IMG/VR virus record: IMGVR_UViG_3300032245_000576
Location: 1-36,066 of that record
Source: a virus
DNA: 36,066 bases
Strand: one strand, 5' to 3'
Part shown: piece after piece, positions 11,835 to 20,000 of the stretch
How positions within the stretch are numbered: the stretch's first letter is position 1
How the letters are laid out: every line of letters begins with the position of its first letter
The notes under the pieces: generated by a model
What the model saw: the letters and a program-made list of their open reading frames with translations, nothing else
The model's database searches: none
Told to the model about the DNA's origin: nothing
Made by a program: the position numbers and the translations under genes

Positions 11835-12431
11835 ATGAAAACACTACGACAAATTTATGATGACTTGGTTGCTGAACACGCCACAAACATTGCTGGCGAA
11901 ATGGTCACTGTATTCAGCGACAAAGGCACCATGCACAGTTACATTGAATACTATGAGCAGTGGTTTGAACCCAGGCGTCATGATCCTGTGCAACTGCTGG
12001 AGATTGGTGTTATGACTGGTGGATCAATGCTGATGTGGCAACGCTACTTCGATGATGTCATGCTGGCTGGCATTGACTTGCGTGAGGGCTTTAACCAAAC
12101 ACTGCCATTTCAACAAGAAATTCTGTGCATGTGGCGTTGGTCTGTAGACTCTACAGACCCCAAGCGTGTGCCTGCATTGGGTCAATATGACTTCATCATA
12201 GATGACGGAGCACACGATGCCTCAAGTCAGATTGAAACATTCAAGAACTACTGGCCCCATGTGGCTGACGGTGGCACCTACTTTATAGAAGACATTGAAA
12301 ACGACAGCAGTCTGCAGACCATTTCCATGTTCTTGCTGGATTACTTGAAAGATCAGCCACATCACAAAGACTACTATCGCGGATTTGCCCACCGAGCGGA
12401 CGATAGAATACTGGCAATAACCCGGGAATGA
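11835..12431 (+). CDS. CmcI/MycE-like SAM-dependent methyltransferase
   Basis: A 198-residue class I methyltransferase. The SAM loop is LLEIGVMTGGS (54-64), then AGIDLRE (78-84), IIDDGAHDASSQ (121-132) with the D-D-x-x-H metal and substrate signature, and FIEDIE (150-155). The K-G-T-x-H-S-Y-x-x-x-Y front (30-40) is characteristic of the group that includes MycE and cephalosporin hydroxylase-like proteins, which methylate sugar hydroxyls with Mg2+. With the adjacent glycosyltransferase it probably decorates a glycan; the acceptor is unknown. The ATG at 11835 has GGAAAGGA upstream and is preferred over 11802, which lies upstream of the promoter octamer. Confidence 0.82.
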   Translation: MKTLRQIYDDLVAEHATNIAGEMVTVFSDKGTMHSYIEYYEQWFEPRRHDPVQLLEIGVMTGGSMLMWQRYFDDVMLAGIDLREGFNQTLPFQQEILCMWRWSVDSTDPKRVPALGQYDFIIDDGAHDASSQIETFKNYWPHVADGGTYFIEDIENDSSLQTISMFLLDYLKDQPHHKDYYRGFAHRADDRILAITRE

Positions 12432-12432
12432 T

Positions 12433-13149
12433 ATGAAAAATTATGTAGTATGGACCAACTGCGAGATACGCGAAAAACAAGGACAGTTTGGAATTGAATC
12501 AGCAGGCTCACCCGAAGTGCGTGAGAGTTATGATGACATGTTCAAGGCGTCAAGAGACAGTGCCCGAGCCATGTTGCGTGGCAACTGGCAGGAGATTGTG
12601 TTTGATGAACCAGCAGAAAGCCGCATTGACATGTTTCAAAAGAACTGGCGCCGGATATCAGACCTGTGGCATTCGGAACCCTGCAACATCTTGTACTTGG
12701 ATTCGGACACTGTCATGGTCAAGCCCGTGGAGATCTTTGGACGCTGGCCAGAATATCGACTGTTCAACTGGACCACACCACCACAGCACGAACAGTTTCC
12801 CAACTATTTCAATGCTGCCGTGCGTTATCATCCTGCACACATGAGCGAGCGTGTGTGGCAAATAGGAGAAGAGATTGCACAGAACTGGCGCCTGGACATT
12901 TGGGATCAAGAACAGATCATTTTCAACAAGATGTTCTGGAGTCAGAATCTAACATTTGAAGATGCACACCATCCCGAACTAAACTGGCAAGCCGAATCAG
13001 GATTGAAATTGCCTGAACTGGCACAACATGGACAATTCAACACCATGCCCATTGAACATGCTAGAATCATACACTATCATGGCACACGCAGTCACCGTCG
13101 CGGCAGTTTTCTAGCCAACATGTTCTTGATGGCTGCAGGCATACGATGA
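12433..13149 (+). CDS. Glycosyltransferase, GT-A fold with DxD motif
   Basis: A 238-residue protein. NILYLDSDTVMVKP (85-98) is a typical GT-A nucleotide-sugar site with the metal-binding D-S-D at 90-92. YFNAAVRYHP and WDQEQIIFNKMFW follow, the latter like the substrate region (W-x-D/x-Q-x-x-x-N) of GT8- and GT32-type transferases, and there is a late HYHG (HYHGTRSH). It starts one base after the methyltransferase stop, so the two are coupled. It probably transfers a sugar to a phage or host surface molecule, or to modified DNA; the donor and acceptor cannot be read from sequence. Confidence 0.8.
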   Translation: MKNYVVWTNCEIREKQGQFGIESAGSPEVRESYDDMFKASRDSARAMLRGNWQEIVFDEPAESRIDMFQKNWRRISDLWHSEPCNILYLDSDTVMVKPVEIFGRWPEYRLFNWTTPPQHEQFPNYFNAAVRYHPAHMSERVWQIGEEIAQNWRLDIWDQEQIIFNKMFWSQNLTFEDAHHPELNWQAESGLKLPELAQHGQFNTMPIEHARIIHYHGTRSHRRGSFLANMFLMAAGIR

Positions 13150-13349
13150 GTGAGGGTACACATCTTGTGGTGTTGCGTGAAGGCACCACAGTGCTGTGCC
13201 CAGCACACGCCAGCGCCATGCGGCTGATCTCACAAGCAGCCGATGTTGAATGTGACATATATATTTTACCCGAGGATGAGGAGCCCATACGCTGCCAAGC
13301 CTGTTTGCTGGCAGAAGTAAACCCTGATCCACAACAACTACCACATTAA
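13146..13349 (+). CDS. Small protein with a putative zinc-binding Cys/His set
   Basis: A 67-residue protein. CPAH near residue 18 and CQAC near residue 50 could bind one zinc ion in a small ribbon-like fold. The rest is acidic (LPEDEEP). It overlaps the glycosyltransferase stop by 4 bases (ATGA), so it is last in the cassette starting at 11807, or coupled to the portal leader. No family recognised. Confidence 0.68.
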   Translation: MSEGTHLVVLREGTTVLCPAHASAMRLISQAADVECDIYILPEDEEPIRCQACLLAEVNPDPQQLPH

Positions 13350-13358
13350 GGAACACCC

Positions 13359-13481
13359 ATGAGCAAAGGATCAAACCCCAGACCATTCAATGTACCCAAG
13401 GATCAATTTAGAAACAATTGGGATCAGATATTTGGCAAGAAGCCTGCTAAACCACCTGAGAAACAGCCACCCGCTAAATAA
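13359..13481 (+). CDS. Small conserved phage protein (40 residues)
   Basis: The frame reads MSKGSNPRPFNV, then FRNNWDQIFGKK and a Pro/Lys-rich tail ending PPAK. The pattern S-K-G-S-x-x-R-P, then F-x-x-N-W-D-x-I-F-G-K, is a small conserved phage protein of unknown function found in many tailed phages. AAGG lies 8-10 bases before the ATG. The stop codon lies within the GCTAAATA octamer of the portal promoter. Confidence 0.78.
   Translation: MSKGSNPRPFNVPKDQFRNNWDQIFGKKPAKPPEKQPPAK
13473..13480 (+). promoter_or_regulatory. T4-late-like octamer (GCTAAATA) for the portal gene
   Basis: GCTAAATA begins 29 bases before the portal ATG at 13502, and TTAGGAAA lies in the predicted leader. It overlaps the stop of the small gene upstream. 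Confidence 0.6.
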
Positions 13482-13501
13482 CATATTATTAGGAAATCCC
13501 A

Positions 13502-15781
13502 ATGCTGGACATCAAAAATATTCCCGTTACAGACATCAACCAAACAAAAAAGATCAACGCAAACTTTGTGCGTTTGAAGAACTTGATGGATGTAAAGATG
13601 GCAAGTTATCTACGCTATCTTGGTACCAAAAACGCAGTAAACCGTGCCAGTGATTACCACTACTTGTGCCTGGCTGTGACAGATTCCACAGCACCTGTCA
13701 ACGGCATAGACTACATTCACCCCAGTGTAAAGCCTGTGGTGGATTATGCCACTGCTGTGATCACCAAAGGCCTGGCTCCCAATGGCGAAATCAATTTTGA
13801 ATTTGTTGCTGACGGTGAAGATGATGAAGAAGCAGCACGCCAGGCGAGTGAAATGGTATCGCATGTTGTGAACGAAATGAATGACCCGCACTTTATATTA
13901 GAGCGTTGGGTCATGGACGCCAACATGCACAAAAATGGCATGATGATGATTATGCCTGTGCGTGAACCCATCACACGCTATGTTGAAACACAAGGCACTG
14001 CTGATCAATTACAAGCATTTGAACAGCAGGCCAGTGATTCAGGACTCACAGCACTGCGTCAAAGCCGCAGACGCCTCAATGTGGACATGGCCAATGTCAT
14101 GAAAGAAGTGCAAATGCTCATGGGCGAGGAAACTGCTGCGGTGAGTCAAGGAATCATTGACAGTCACATTGCTGGACTTGCTGAATTGCCTGAACAAGAA
14201 GATGATACCTTGAACCTGGAGCGTGAAGAAATGTTGTCTGGTCACCTGGACACACAACAAGAGATCCTGGATGAAGCCATCCGACGCAACACCATCTACT
14301 CAGCCAAGTACAAACTAACTGGCTACAACATTCGCATCAAATTTCATCCTATTGCACAGCACTTTTGGATCTGTGATCCCACTGTGCCTGAAATGCGTGA
14401 TCAACCTTTCTGCGGTTACTATGATCCCATGACAATCCAAGAAGCAGTGGAACTGTATCCTGGCATTGTGCTGGATGAATTCGAACGCTTTGCTGAATAC
14501 AACATGAACGGTGCATACCAAGCAGGTTCAGTGCTCAACAACTTGGCCATTCACGCCAGAGATTCAGTGCCTATCATGGGTATCCCAGTTGATAGTGCCG
14601 CCAGTGCAGACCCAGACAGCCGCCAAGTGTCGATTGTCACAGTATGGAACAAGTTTGACATTGATGGTGATGGTGAATTGGAACTGGTAGAAATCATCTA
14701 CTCCGGACAGTACATTATTTCAGCCAAGGAAGTGGAGTTCATTCCTGTGGCCAACATGTGTCCAAAGCCATTGCCAGGCAACTTCTACGGCATGAGCATT
14801 GCAGAGTCAGTGATTCCCATGCAGGAATACAACACATCAGCAGCCCGTGCAGAAATTCAATTGGGCTTGCTCACAGCCACACCAAGAATTGGTGTCAAAC
14901 CAGATCGCCTGGACTTTGAAATGCTGCAGGATGGTGAGTCAGCAATCTTTATTCTTGATAGCAAATTTGATCCTGCCAAAGACATCTATCAACTGCCTCC
15001 TCCTTCAGGCAACCTGCAGTTCTTGGAAGTGGCCATGAACCGCATCCAGCAAGACACCATGGCCATGGTTGGTATGACCACTCCACAGGATGTGTTCAAC
15101 CCCGAAGTCATGGCACCTGGCAACTCAGGTATCAAACTGCAGATGGCCCTGACACCAAATCAGATCATTCAAGACAACACTGTGCGTAATGCAGCAGATG
15201 GTTTGAAAGAAGCCTTGTGGTTGGTATGGCGTACTCTTATTCAGTATGGTGATGACTACGGTGTCAAGAAACTGGCAGCCAAATATCACCCCTACGGCAA
15301 GCCTGAGTTTATTGATTACCTGGCCTGGGACGACATGAACTTCTGTGATCGCAAGCACATTCAGATTGAATTGGCTCTGGGCATGATGAGTCAAGAGAAC
15401 GCCCTGGGTCGACTGCAGATTATTCAGAAATGTCAGACAGATTTGTATGGCCTGGTACAAGGCATGGCAGCGTCTGGAACACTCACACCTGAAGTGTATC
15501 ACAAAGTCAAGAAGCCTTTTGCTGATACCTTGTATGTGTTGGGCGTGAAAGACTCAGACACTTACTTGCCTAGTGATGATGAAGTCAAGACCATGATTGA
15601 AGCCGGTCAGGCTGCTGCCAAGAGCAAAGAACCTTCACCTGCTGAAAAGAAAGACCTGTCAGTGGCAGCACTCAATGCTGTCAAGGCTGAACAAATCCAG
15701 GCAGAAGTGCAGGGTGTTGACAGTGAAAGCCAGTTGGACTACATGGCCATTGCTGCAGGAAACCCCAAAGTTTACAGTTGA
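13502..15781 (+). CDS. Portal protein (P22-like family)
   Basis: A 759-residue protein, the size of P22-type portals. The N-terminal part has the DYHYLCLAV and HPSVKPVVDY segments typical of portal wing and stem regions. The middle carries KFDIDGDGELELVEI around residue 383-397, the D-x-D-x-D-G loop common in podoviral portals, followed by MCPKPLPGNFYGMSIAE and PPPSGNLQFLEVAM. The C-terminal third is helical with a charged end, suited to a barrel. The portal is the dodecameric DNA gate at one vertex, binding terminase during packaging and the tail afterwards. Order terL, (cassette), portal, scaffold, capsid supports the call. Confidence 0.92.
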   Translation: MLDIKNIPVTDINQTKKINANFVRLKNLMDVKMASYLRYLGTKNAVNRASDYHYLCLAVTDSTAPVNGIDYIHPSVKPVVDYATAVITKGLAPNGEINFEFVADGEDDEEAARQASEMVSHVVNEMNDPHFILERWVMDANMHKNGMMMIMPVREPITRYVETQGTADQLQAFEQQASDSGLTALRQSRRRLNVDMANVMKEVQMLMGEETAAVSQGIIDSHIAGLAELPEQEDDTLNLEREEMLSGHLDTQQEILDEAIRRNTIYSAKYKLTGYNIRIKFHPIAQHFWICDPTVPEMRDQPFCGYYDPMTIQEAVELYPGIVLDEFERFAEYNMNGAYQAGSVLNNLAIHARDSVPIMGIPVDSAASADPDSRQVSIVTVWNKFDIDGDGELELVEIIYSGQYIISAKEVEFIPVANMCPKPLPGNFYGMSIAESVIPMQEYNTSAARAEIQLGLLTATPRIGVKPDRLDFEMLQDGESAIFILDSKFDPAKDIYQLPPPSGNLQFLEVAMNRIQQDTMAMVGMTTPQDVFNPEVMAPGNSGIKLQMALTPNQIIQDNTVRNAADGLKEALWLVWRTLIQYGDDYGVKKLAAKYHPYGKPEFIDYLAWDDMNFCDRKHIQIELALGMMSQENALGRLQIIQKCQTDLYGLVQGMAASGTLTPEVYHKVKKPFADTLYVLGVKDSDTYLPSDDEVKTMIEAGQAAAKSKEPSPAEKKDLSVAALNAVKAEQIQAEVQGVDSESQLDYMAIAAGNPKVYS

Positions 15782-15802
15782 TTTTTTAAGTTAGGATATG
15801 AT

Positions 15803-16150
15803 ATGATAGAAGCAGAAACAGTTGAAAGTTTCAACACACGCCTTACGGTGGATACTAGTGACATCAAGCGGTTGACACCCGCACAGCGTGACACCATCAA
15901 GCACTATGGATCACAAGCCGAGGCCCTGCTTAAAAACAGGGACTTGGCCATGTTTGTGCATCACTACAAGTTTGAACTTGCAGACAACTTGACCAACATA
16001 ACCGGACACACTGAAATAGACAACATCACAAGGATTGCACAGGCCAACTACCTGGCAGGCATTGATGGTTTTGTCACCAGTCTCAAGCGAGCAGTGTACC
16101 AGAAAAACAAAATTATCGCTTGGGAGAATCGGCCACAACCCAATCAATAA
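15803..16150 (+). CDS. Unknown helical protein between portal and scaffold
   Basis: A 115-residue protein with helical segments (LTPAQRDTIKHYGSQAEALL, DLAMFVHHYKFELADNL, ITRIAQANYLAGIDGFVTS) and no recognised motif. TTAGGA lies about 6 bases before the ATG at 15803; an ATG at 15798 ends at once. Followed by a hairpin and then a perfect T4-type late octamer, it ends the portal transcript. Its place suggests a head-assembly helper. Confidence 0.72.
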   Translation: MIEAETVESFNTRLTVDTSDIKRLTPAQRDTIKHYGSQAEALLKNRDLAMFVHHYKFELADNLTNITGHTEIDNITRIAQANYLAGIDGFVTSLKRAVYQKNKIIAWENRPQPNQ

Positions 16151-16151
16151 T

Positions 16152-16170
16152 ACCACCTTTTGACGGTGGT
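16152..16170 (+). terminator. Hairpin after the 15803-16150 gene
   Basis: ACCACC (16152-16157) pairs with GGTGGT around TTTTGAC just after the stop codon. There is no long U tract, so it may be a weak terminator or an RNA-stabilising 3' hairpin. Confidence 0.45.
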
Positions 16171-16172
16171 GT

Positions 16173-16180
16173 TATAAATA
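16173..16180 (+). promoter_or_regulatory. Perfect T4-late octamer (TATAAATA) for scaffold and capsid
   Basis: TATAAATA is identical to the T4 late consensus. The predicted start near 16186 leaves a 39-nt leader containing a T7 run and TAGGAA before the scaffold ATG at 16225. The only exact match stands ahead of the genes needed in the largest amounts. Confidence 0.7.
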
Positions 16181-16224
16181 GAACACCAAGGTAACCTTCG
16201 GGCCCTTTTTTTATTAGGAATTTT

Positions 16225-17364
16225 ATGACAACTGAGATCACGCCTAATGCCCCAGCAGGCACGGCCAATGACACACCTGCAGTTCCAAGTATGGACTCAA
16301 TTGCCGAGAAAATGGCCGCAATGCGTAACCAAGTTCAAGCAACCAGACAAACTGCACCAGGAGCAGATACATCGGCGGATGAATCAAGCCCTGCAGTCCC
16401 AGAAGGACTGGAAGATGAAACCGACTATGATCAAGATGTAACGGCAACTGAAGAGGACTACGCCCAGGATGAACCTGTAAGCGACCCAGACGCAGAAAGC
16501 ACAGCAGAAGAACTCATAGACTTTATTGAATTTGCGGAGACCAATCCCAACGCCAAGTTCAAGTTTACCCGAAATGGTAAAGAAGTCGTGATTGATGCTA
16601 AAAAAGCCGCAGCCATTTTGGGTCAAGGAGGTGCCATACACGAAGAAGCACGCCAGTTAAAAGTGGAGCGAGCCGAGTTTGATGAATATCTCAAAGATAC
16701 TCGGGAACGCCAAGAAGGTTTAACCCTGGCAATGGAGTTCACAGTCCAGCCGCAACTTCAGAAAGCATATGATGAGATCTTGAAAACTCAAGGTTATCAA
16801 ACTGTTTTCCAGCAACAACTTGCGCAGGCGCAAGATCCCGGTGTCCGAGCCCGGATCGAAGCCAGCATGAGACAGAATGAGCAATACATTCAAACTCAAC
16901 AAGGTGTTATTGGACAGTTGAAACCCGCAGTGGATCAGTTCAGAGACATACGCCGACAACAAGTTGCAGAAGTATTGGAGCGAAACCGCAAGGCATTTAC
17001 AGACAAAGAGTTGAAAAACGAATATGTGTACAATGAACTGCGTGACAAAGTCGCAAAGATATGGCCTGAAGCCCGTGCCGAGATTATACCTGGTGTACCC
17101 AACATTGATTTGATATCATCAGATGAACATTTGTTAGGCCTGGTGCGAGATGGTTTGAAATACCGCAACGCAGCCAAGCCCAAAAGTGCAGGTTCAAGCA
17201 TAGCACAATTAACTCAGCGTAGAGGCAACACTCAGTCTGGTCGTAATTCAGACGGTAGCATCCAAAAACTTCGAGAGCAAGCCAAAGCCGGTGATAAAAA
17301 AGCCGGAGACAACCTTTTGGTGCAGCGACTACAACAAATACGCGGCACACGAGGTGGTAGATAA
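16225..17364 (+). CDS. Capsid scaffolding protein
   Basis: A 379-residue acidic protein lying directly before the capsid gene. The front 110 residues are disordered and acidic (SDPDAESTAEEL). The middle has FKFTRNGKEVVIDAKKAAAILGQG, a recurring segment in podoviral scaffolds, then long helices of coiled-coil character rich in Gln, Glu and Arg (about 130-270), and a basic C-terminal tail (QIRGTRGGR) suited to binding the capsid. Scaffolds guide procapsid assembly and leave before or during packaging. TAGGAA precedes the ATG; the promoter is the perfect octamer at 16173. Confidence 0.85.
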   Translation: MTTEITPNAPAGTANDTPAVPSMDSIAEKMAAMRNQVQATRQTAPGADTSADESSPAVPEGLEDETDYDQDVTATEEDYAQDEPVSDPDAESTAEELIDFIEFAETNPNAKFKFTRNGKEVVIDAKKAAAILGQGGAIHEEARQLKVERAEFDEYLKDTRERQEGLTLAMEFTVQPQLQKAYDEILKTQGYQTVFQQQLAQAQDPGVRARIEASMRQNEQYIQTQQGVIGQLKPAVDQFRDIRRQQVAEVLERNRKAFTDKELKNEYVYNELRDKVAKIWPEARAEIIPGVPNIDLISSDEHLLGLVRDGLKYRNAAKPKSAGSSIAQLTQRRGNTQSGRNSDGSIQKLREQAKAGDKKAGDNLLVQRLQQIRGTRGGR

Positions 17365-17390
17365 TAGCCTAATATTCAAGGAGAATTAAA

Positions 17391-18563
17391 ATGGCAGAAA
17401 TTACAACCAGTCAAATTGGTAATGGTACCACAGCATACGGCAGTGATATTGTTGTCAAGGACTTAGACTTAGATGTTTCCAATCGTGTAAAAGACGATAC
17501 CCCCGTGCTCAACATGTGTATGAGCAAAAAGCGCAAGGTCAATTCAACATTGCCACTGTGGACAGACGATATCTATCGTTTGCCTAGCGCACAAGCCGTG
17601 CAAGAAGGTGCAGCAGTTTCAACAGCCAATGCTGATTCAAACACTCGCTACAACCTGGGCAACTACACCCAAATTTTCCAAACCACAATCGCTGCTTCCG
17701 GCACAGCCCGTGCTGTTATGCAAGCAGGTGGTGACCCTCAAGCATACCAAGAAGTCAAGCAATTGATTGAATTGATGTTTGATGTGGAACAACAATTGGT
17801 TCGTGCTGACCAAATCGGTACACAATACTCAGGTCAAAGCGGTACTGCTATCACCAACCCTGGCACCAGCCAGACAGGTGGTCGTCGTATGGGTTCATTG
17901 AGTGCCTTTGCAGGTACATTCAGTTTCAACCCCAGCGGTTCAGCAGCAGCCAACATCACCACAAACACCAACAACGCATCAAGCGACAGTTCAACTGCCA
18001 ATGTGGGTAACTTGGTGATCAACAGCAATGGTACACAGTTCTATACTGGCACATTTACAAACCAAGTGTTTGCACCTGTGACTTACAAGCAATTGGTTAC
18101 AACTGCTGAACAACGCTACAATGCAAAAATCCGTACCATGGTTGTTCCAACTAGCCTGCGTACAATGATTTCTGACAACATTGTTAACTCTAACACTTCT
18201 ATCAACCGTAGAAATGTTGAGCGTGGTGACACAATCCAAACTTACGAAGGCGACTTCAACTACACTTACGAAATCTATGATTCTTGGATCATGGACCAGT
18301 CAGGTGTCAGCAACCAAATCTACTTCTTGAACGAAGATGTGTTGCAGTGGGGTTCACTCCGCGATCTAGGACCCAACAACGAAGTATTCAGCAATGCTGA
18401 CGCTTCATTGGATCAGTTCTTGATGGAAGGTACATTGATTGTGCGTAACCCAGCAGGTGTGGGCGTTCTTGCCAACATCTCTACAACTGGTGCAGCAGTC
18501 ACTGGACCACGCAGTTCTACATTTGTGTCTCGCACAAATGCAGGCAGTGGCGACACTTACTAA
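17391..18563 (+). CDS. Major capsid protein, SU10/DUF5309 family
   Basis: A 390-residue protein. The opening contains DDTPVLNMCMSKKRKV followed by PLWTDD, then NYTQIFQTTIAASGTARAV, the signature of the SU10-like (DUF5309) HK97-fold capsids. MVVPTSLRTMISD, YEGDFNYTYEIYDSW and a C-terminal ASLDQFLMEGTLIVRNP segment complete the pattern. No protease or cleavage site is obvious. AAGGAGAA stands 5-12 bases before the ATG, the strongest Shine-Dalgarno of the head genes, as expected for the most abundant protein. A strong terminator follows. Confidence 0.92.
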   Translation: MAEITTSQIGNGTTAYGSDIVVKDLDLDVSNRVKDDTPVLNMCMSKKRKVNSTLPLWTDDIYRLPSAQAVQEGAAVSTANADSNTRYNLGNYTQIFQTTIAASGTARAVMQAGGDPQAYQEVKQLIELMFDVEQQLVRADQIGTQYSGQSGTAITNPGTSQTGGRRMGSLSAFAGTFSFNPSGSAAANITTNTNNASSDSSTANVGNLVINSNGTQFYTGTFTNQVFAPVTYKQLVTTAEQRYNAKIRTMVVPTSLRTMISDNIVNSNTSINRRNVERGDTIQTYEGDFNYTYEIYDSWIMDQSGVSNQIYFLNEDVLQWGSLRDLGPNNEVFSNADASLDQFLMEGTLIVRNPAGVGVLANISTTGAAVTGPRSSTFVSRTNAGSGDTY

Positions 18564-18589
18564 TCAGTCACAACTGTTTGGTAAAAAAG

Positions 18590-18609
18590 AAAAGGGCTTC
18601 GGCCCTTTT
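18590..18609 (+). terminator. Strong UUCG-capped terminator after the capsid gene
   Basis: AAAAGGGC (18590-18597) and GCCCTTTT (18602-18609) pair perfectly around a UUCG tetraloop. It ends the scaffold-capsid transcript. Confidence 0.93.
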
Positions 18610-18641
18610 CCTATGGAGTTAATGGCGTATTTGCTGGAGTC

Positions 18642-18649
18642 ACTAAATA
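18642..18649 (+). promoter_or_regulatory. T4-late-like octamer (ACTAAATA), leaderless class
   Basis: ACTAAATA begins 12 bases before the ATG at 18654, so the transcript would start on or within a base of the start codon. It restarts transcription after the capsid terminator. Confidence 0.6.
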
Positions 18650-18653
18650 CAAG

Positions 18654-19247
18654 ATGAGCGATGATTTAAACCAACCCGAATACCTCTCTGACTCTGATCC
18701 AGAGAAAAACTACGATTACCTGCGTCAAGATTACGGCGGCACCATTACAAATCACAATGGTGTGGCAGATCAACTGCTGAAAAACAATGATTTGTACAAT
18801 GCAATGAAAGGTGATTGGAGCCGCACTGCATGGAATGGTAGCAACAACATCAAGACCACCACAGGACGCGAAGACGGCAAGTTTTACATCCGGCGTGAAC
18901 AAATGAACGCAGAAGCAGTGGCTGAACGCTGTAGACTGTATCGTGAAGCAGCCGAAGCAGGACACCCTGATCCACTTGCACCTGTCATGCCTGATGGCAA
19001 ATTAGGTTACAAATGGATGGACTTGCCCAATGTTGTCAGCATCCGCATCAGTGATCAATACTTTGGTGGCATGCCCTGGGCAGCACTCAAAAATGATCGC
19101 ACACTCAAAGCACAGTTTTATAGAGTTGTGCAACAAGAATACCCGCAGTATGTTTGCTACCCTGGTGGCCGACTGCCTATCCCCATTGATGTGCCTTACC
19201 CATCAAAAGTGGGACAACAAAAGTTCTTTAAGGGACATACACTATGA
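18654..19247 (+). CDS. Putative head-completion or connector protein
   Basis: A 197-residue protein, hydrophilic, starting MSDDLNQPEYLSDSDPEKNYDYLRQDYGG. The body has GKFYIRREQMNAEAVAERCRL helices and a Pro-rich end (YPGGRLPIPIDVPYP). I do not recognise the family. It is the first gene after the capsid, coupled by a 4-base overlap (ATGA) to the adaptor candidate at 19244, so a connector or head-completion role is likely. No Shine-Dalgarno is seen, consistent with the predicted leaderless start. Confidence 0.7.
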   Translation: MSDDLNQPEYLSDSDPEKNYDYLRQDYGGTITNHNGVADQLLKNNDLYNAMKGDWSRTAWNGSNNIKTTTGREDGKFYIRREQMNAEAVAERCRLYREAAEAGHPDPLAPVMPDGKLGYKWMDLPNVVSIRISDQYFGGMPWAALKNDRTLKAQFYRVVQQEYPQYVCYPGGRLPIPIDVPYPSKVGQQKFFKGHTL

Positions 19248-19990
19248 GTTTCCAAATCCCCACAGGCGATGATTTAGTAGATTTTTTGAAAGACTTCACA
19301 GGATCCAGCGATGATGCTGAAATCAAAAAATGTATCTACATGGCCGAACTGTCAATGCGCAATATTGAACTGCCTGCCCTGCGCAGTGATCCATATGCCG
19401 CAGAAAACATTGGCGTAGCAGACGCACAAGGACGCATTCCTATCCCAGCAGACATGAACAAGCCCATCCTGTTCTTCAAACAAGGACAACCTGGTGGCAA
19501 TGAAAGTTCGCCTACTGGTCCTTGGATTGTGTATGACCGAATTGGTGACAGAGACATCATCACACAAGGCATGATTGCACAGTTGTATTTGAGTCCTGTG
19601 AATGTGCCTGCTGTTATTCGCGGCAAGTTTTCTGAAGTCTATGATCAATATCAGTTCCTGCCTTGGATTGGCGAAGGTGCCTTGATCAACTTGTATTACT
19701 ACAAAGCATGGCCCTTGTTGTTCTCACCTATCGCAGGTGGCACACCTGGTGAAACAGTGCAAACCAATGCTGTGTTGCAGACCTGGGCTGAAGGTTATGT
19801 GTATGCCAGCCTGCGTGAATACTACATCAAGCGTCACAATAGTGAAGATGCTGCCATCTATCAACAAAAATACACTGATGCTTGGAACATTGTGGAAGAC
19901 CAAAACAACCTTGGCAAATGGTCAGGTGGTCACACAAGATTGACCTCAGTATGGCAGCCAAGACAATACCGCCAGTACAACATCAAATAA
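19244..19990 (+). CDS. Head-to-tail adaptor protein candidate
   Basis: A 248-residue protein with helical N and C termini around a beta-containing middle. The early helix set (DDAEIKKCIYMAELSMRNIEL), the PIPADM and FFKQGQPGG segments and the C-terminal YASLREYYIKRHNSEDAAIYQQKYTDA-like helix (split here as YASLREYY and AAIYQQKYTDAW) resemble podoviral adaptor proteins that form a ring below the portal. Position after capsid and connector and before the fibres supports this. Overlaps the upstream stop by 4 bases. Confidence 0.7.
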   Translation: MSFQIPTGDDLVDFLKDFTGSSDDAEIKKCIYMAELSMRNIELPALRSDPYAAENIGVADAQGRIPIPADMNKPILFFKQGQPGGNESSPTGPWIVYDRIGDRDIITQGMIAQLYLSPVNVPAVIRGKFSEVYDQYQFLPWIGEGALINLYYYKAWPLLFSPIAGGTPGETVQTNAVLQTWAEGYVYASLREYYIKRHNSEDAAIYQQKYTDAWNIVEDQNNLGKWSGGHTRLTSVWQPRQYRQYNIK

Positions 19991-20000
19991 GGAATCAGCC

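Noticed and set aside
14640-14700. EF-hand-like calcium site in the portal
   Set aside because: The D-x-D-x-D-G loop is a usual feature of this portal family and not evidence for a separate domain or function.
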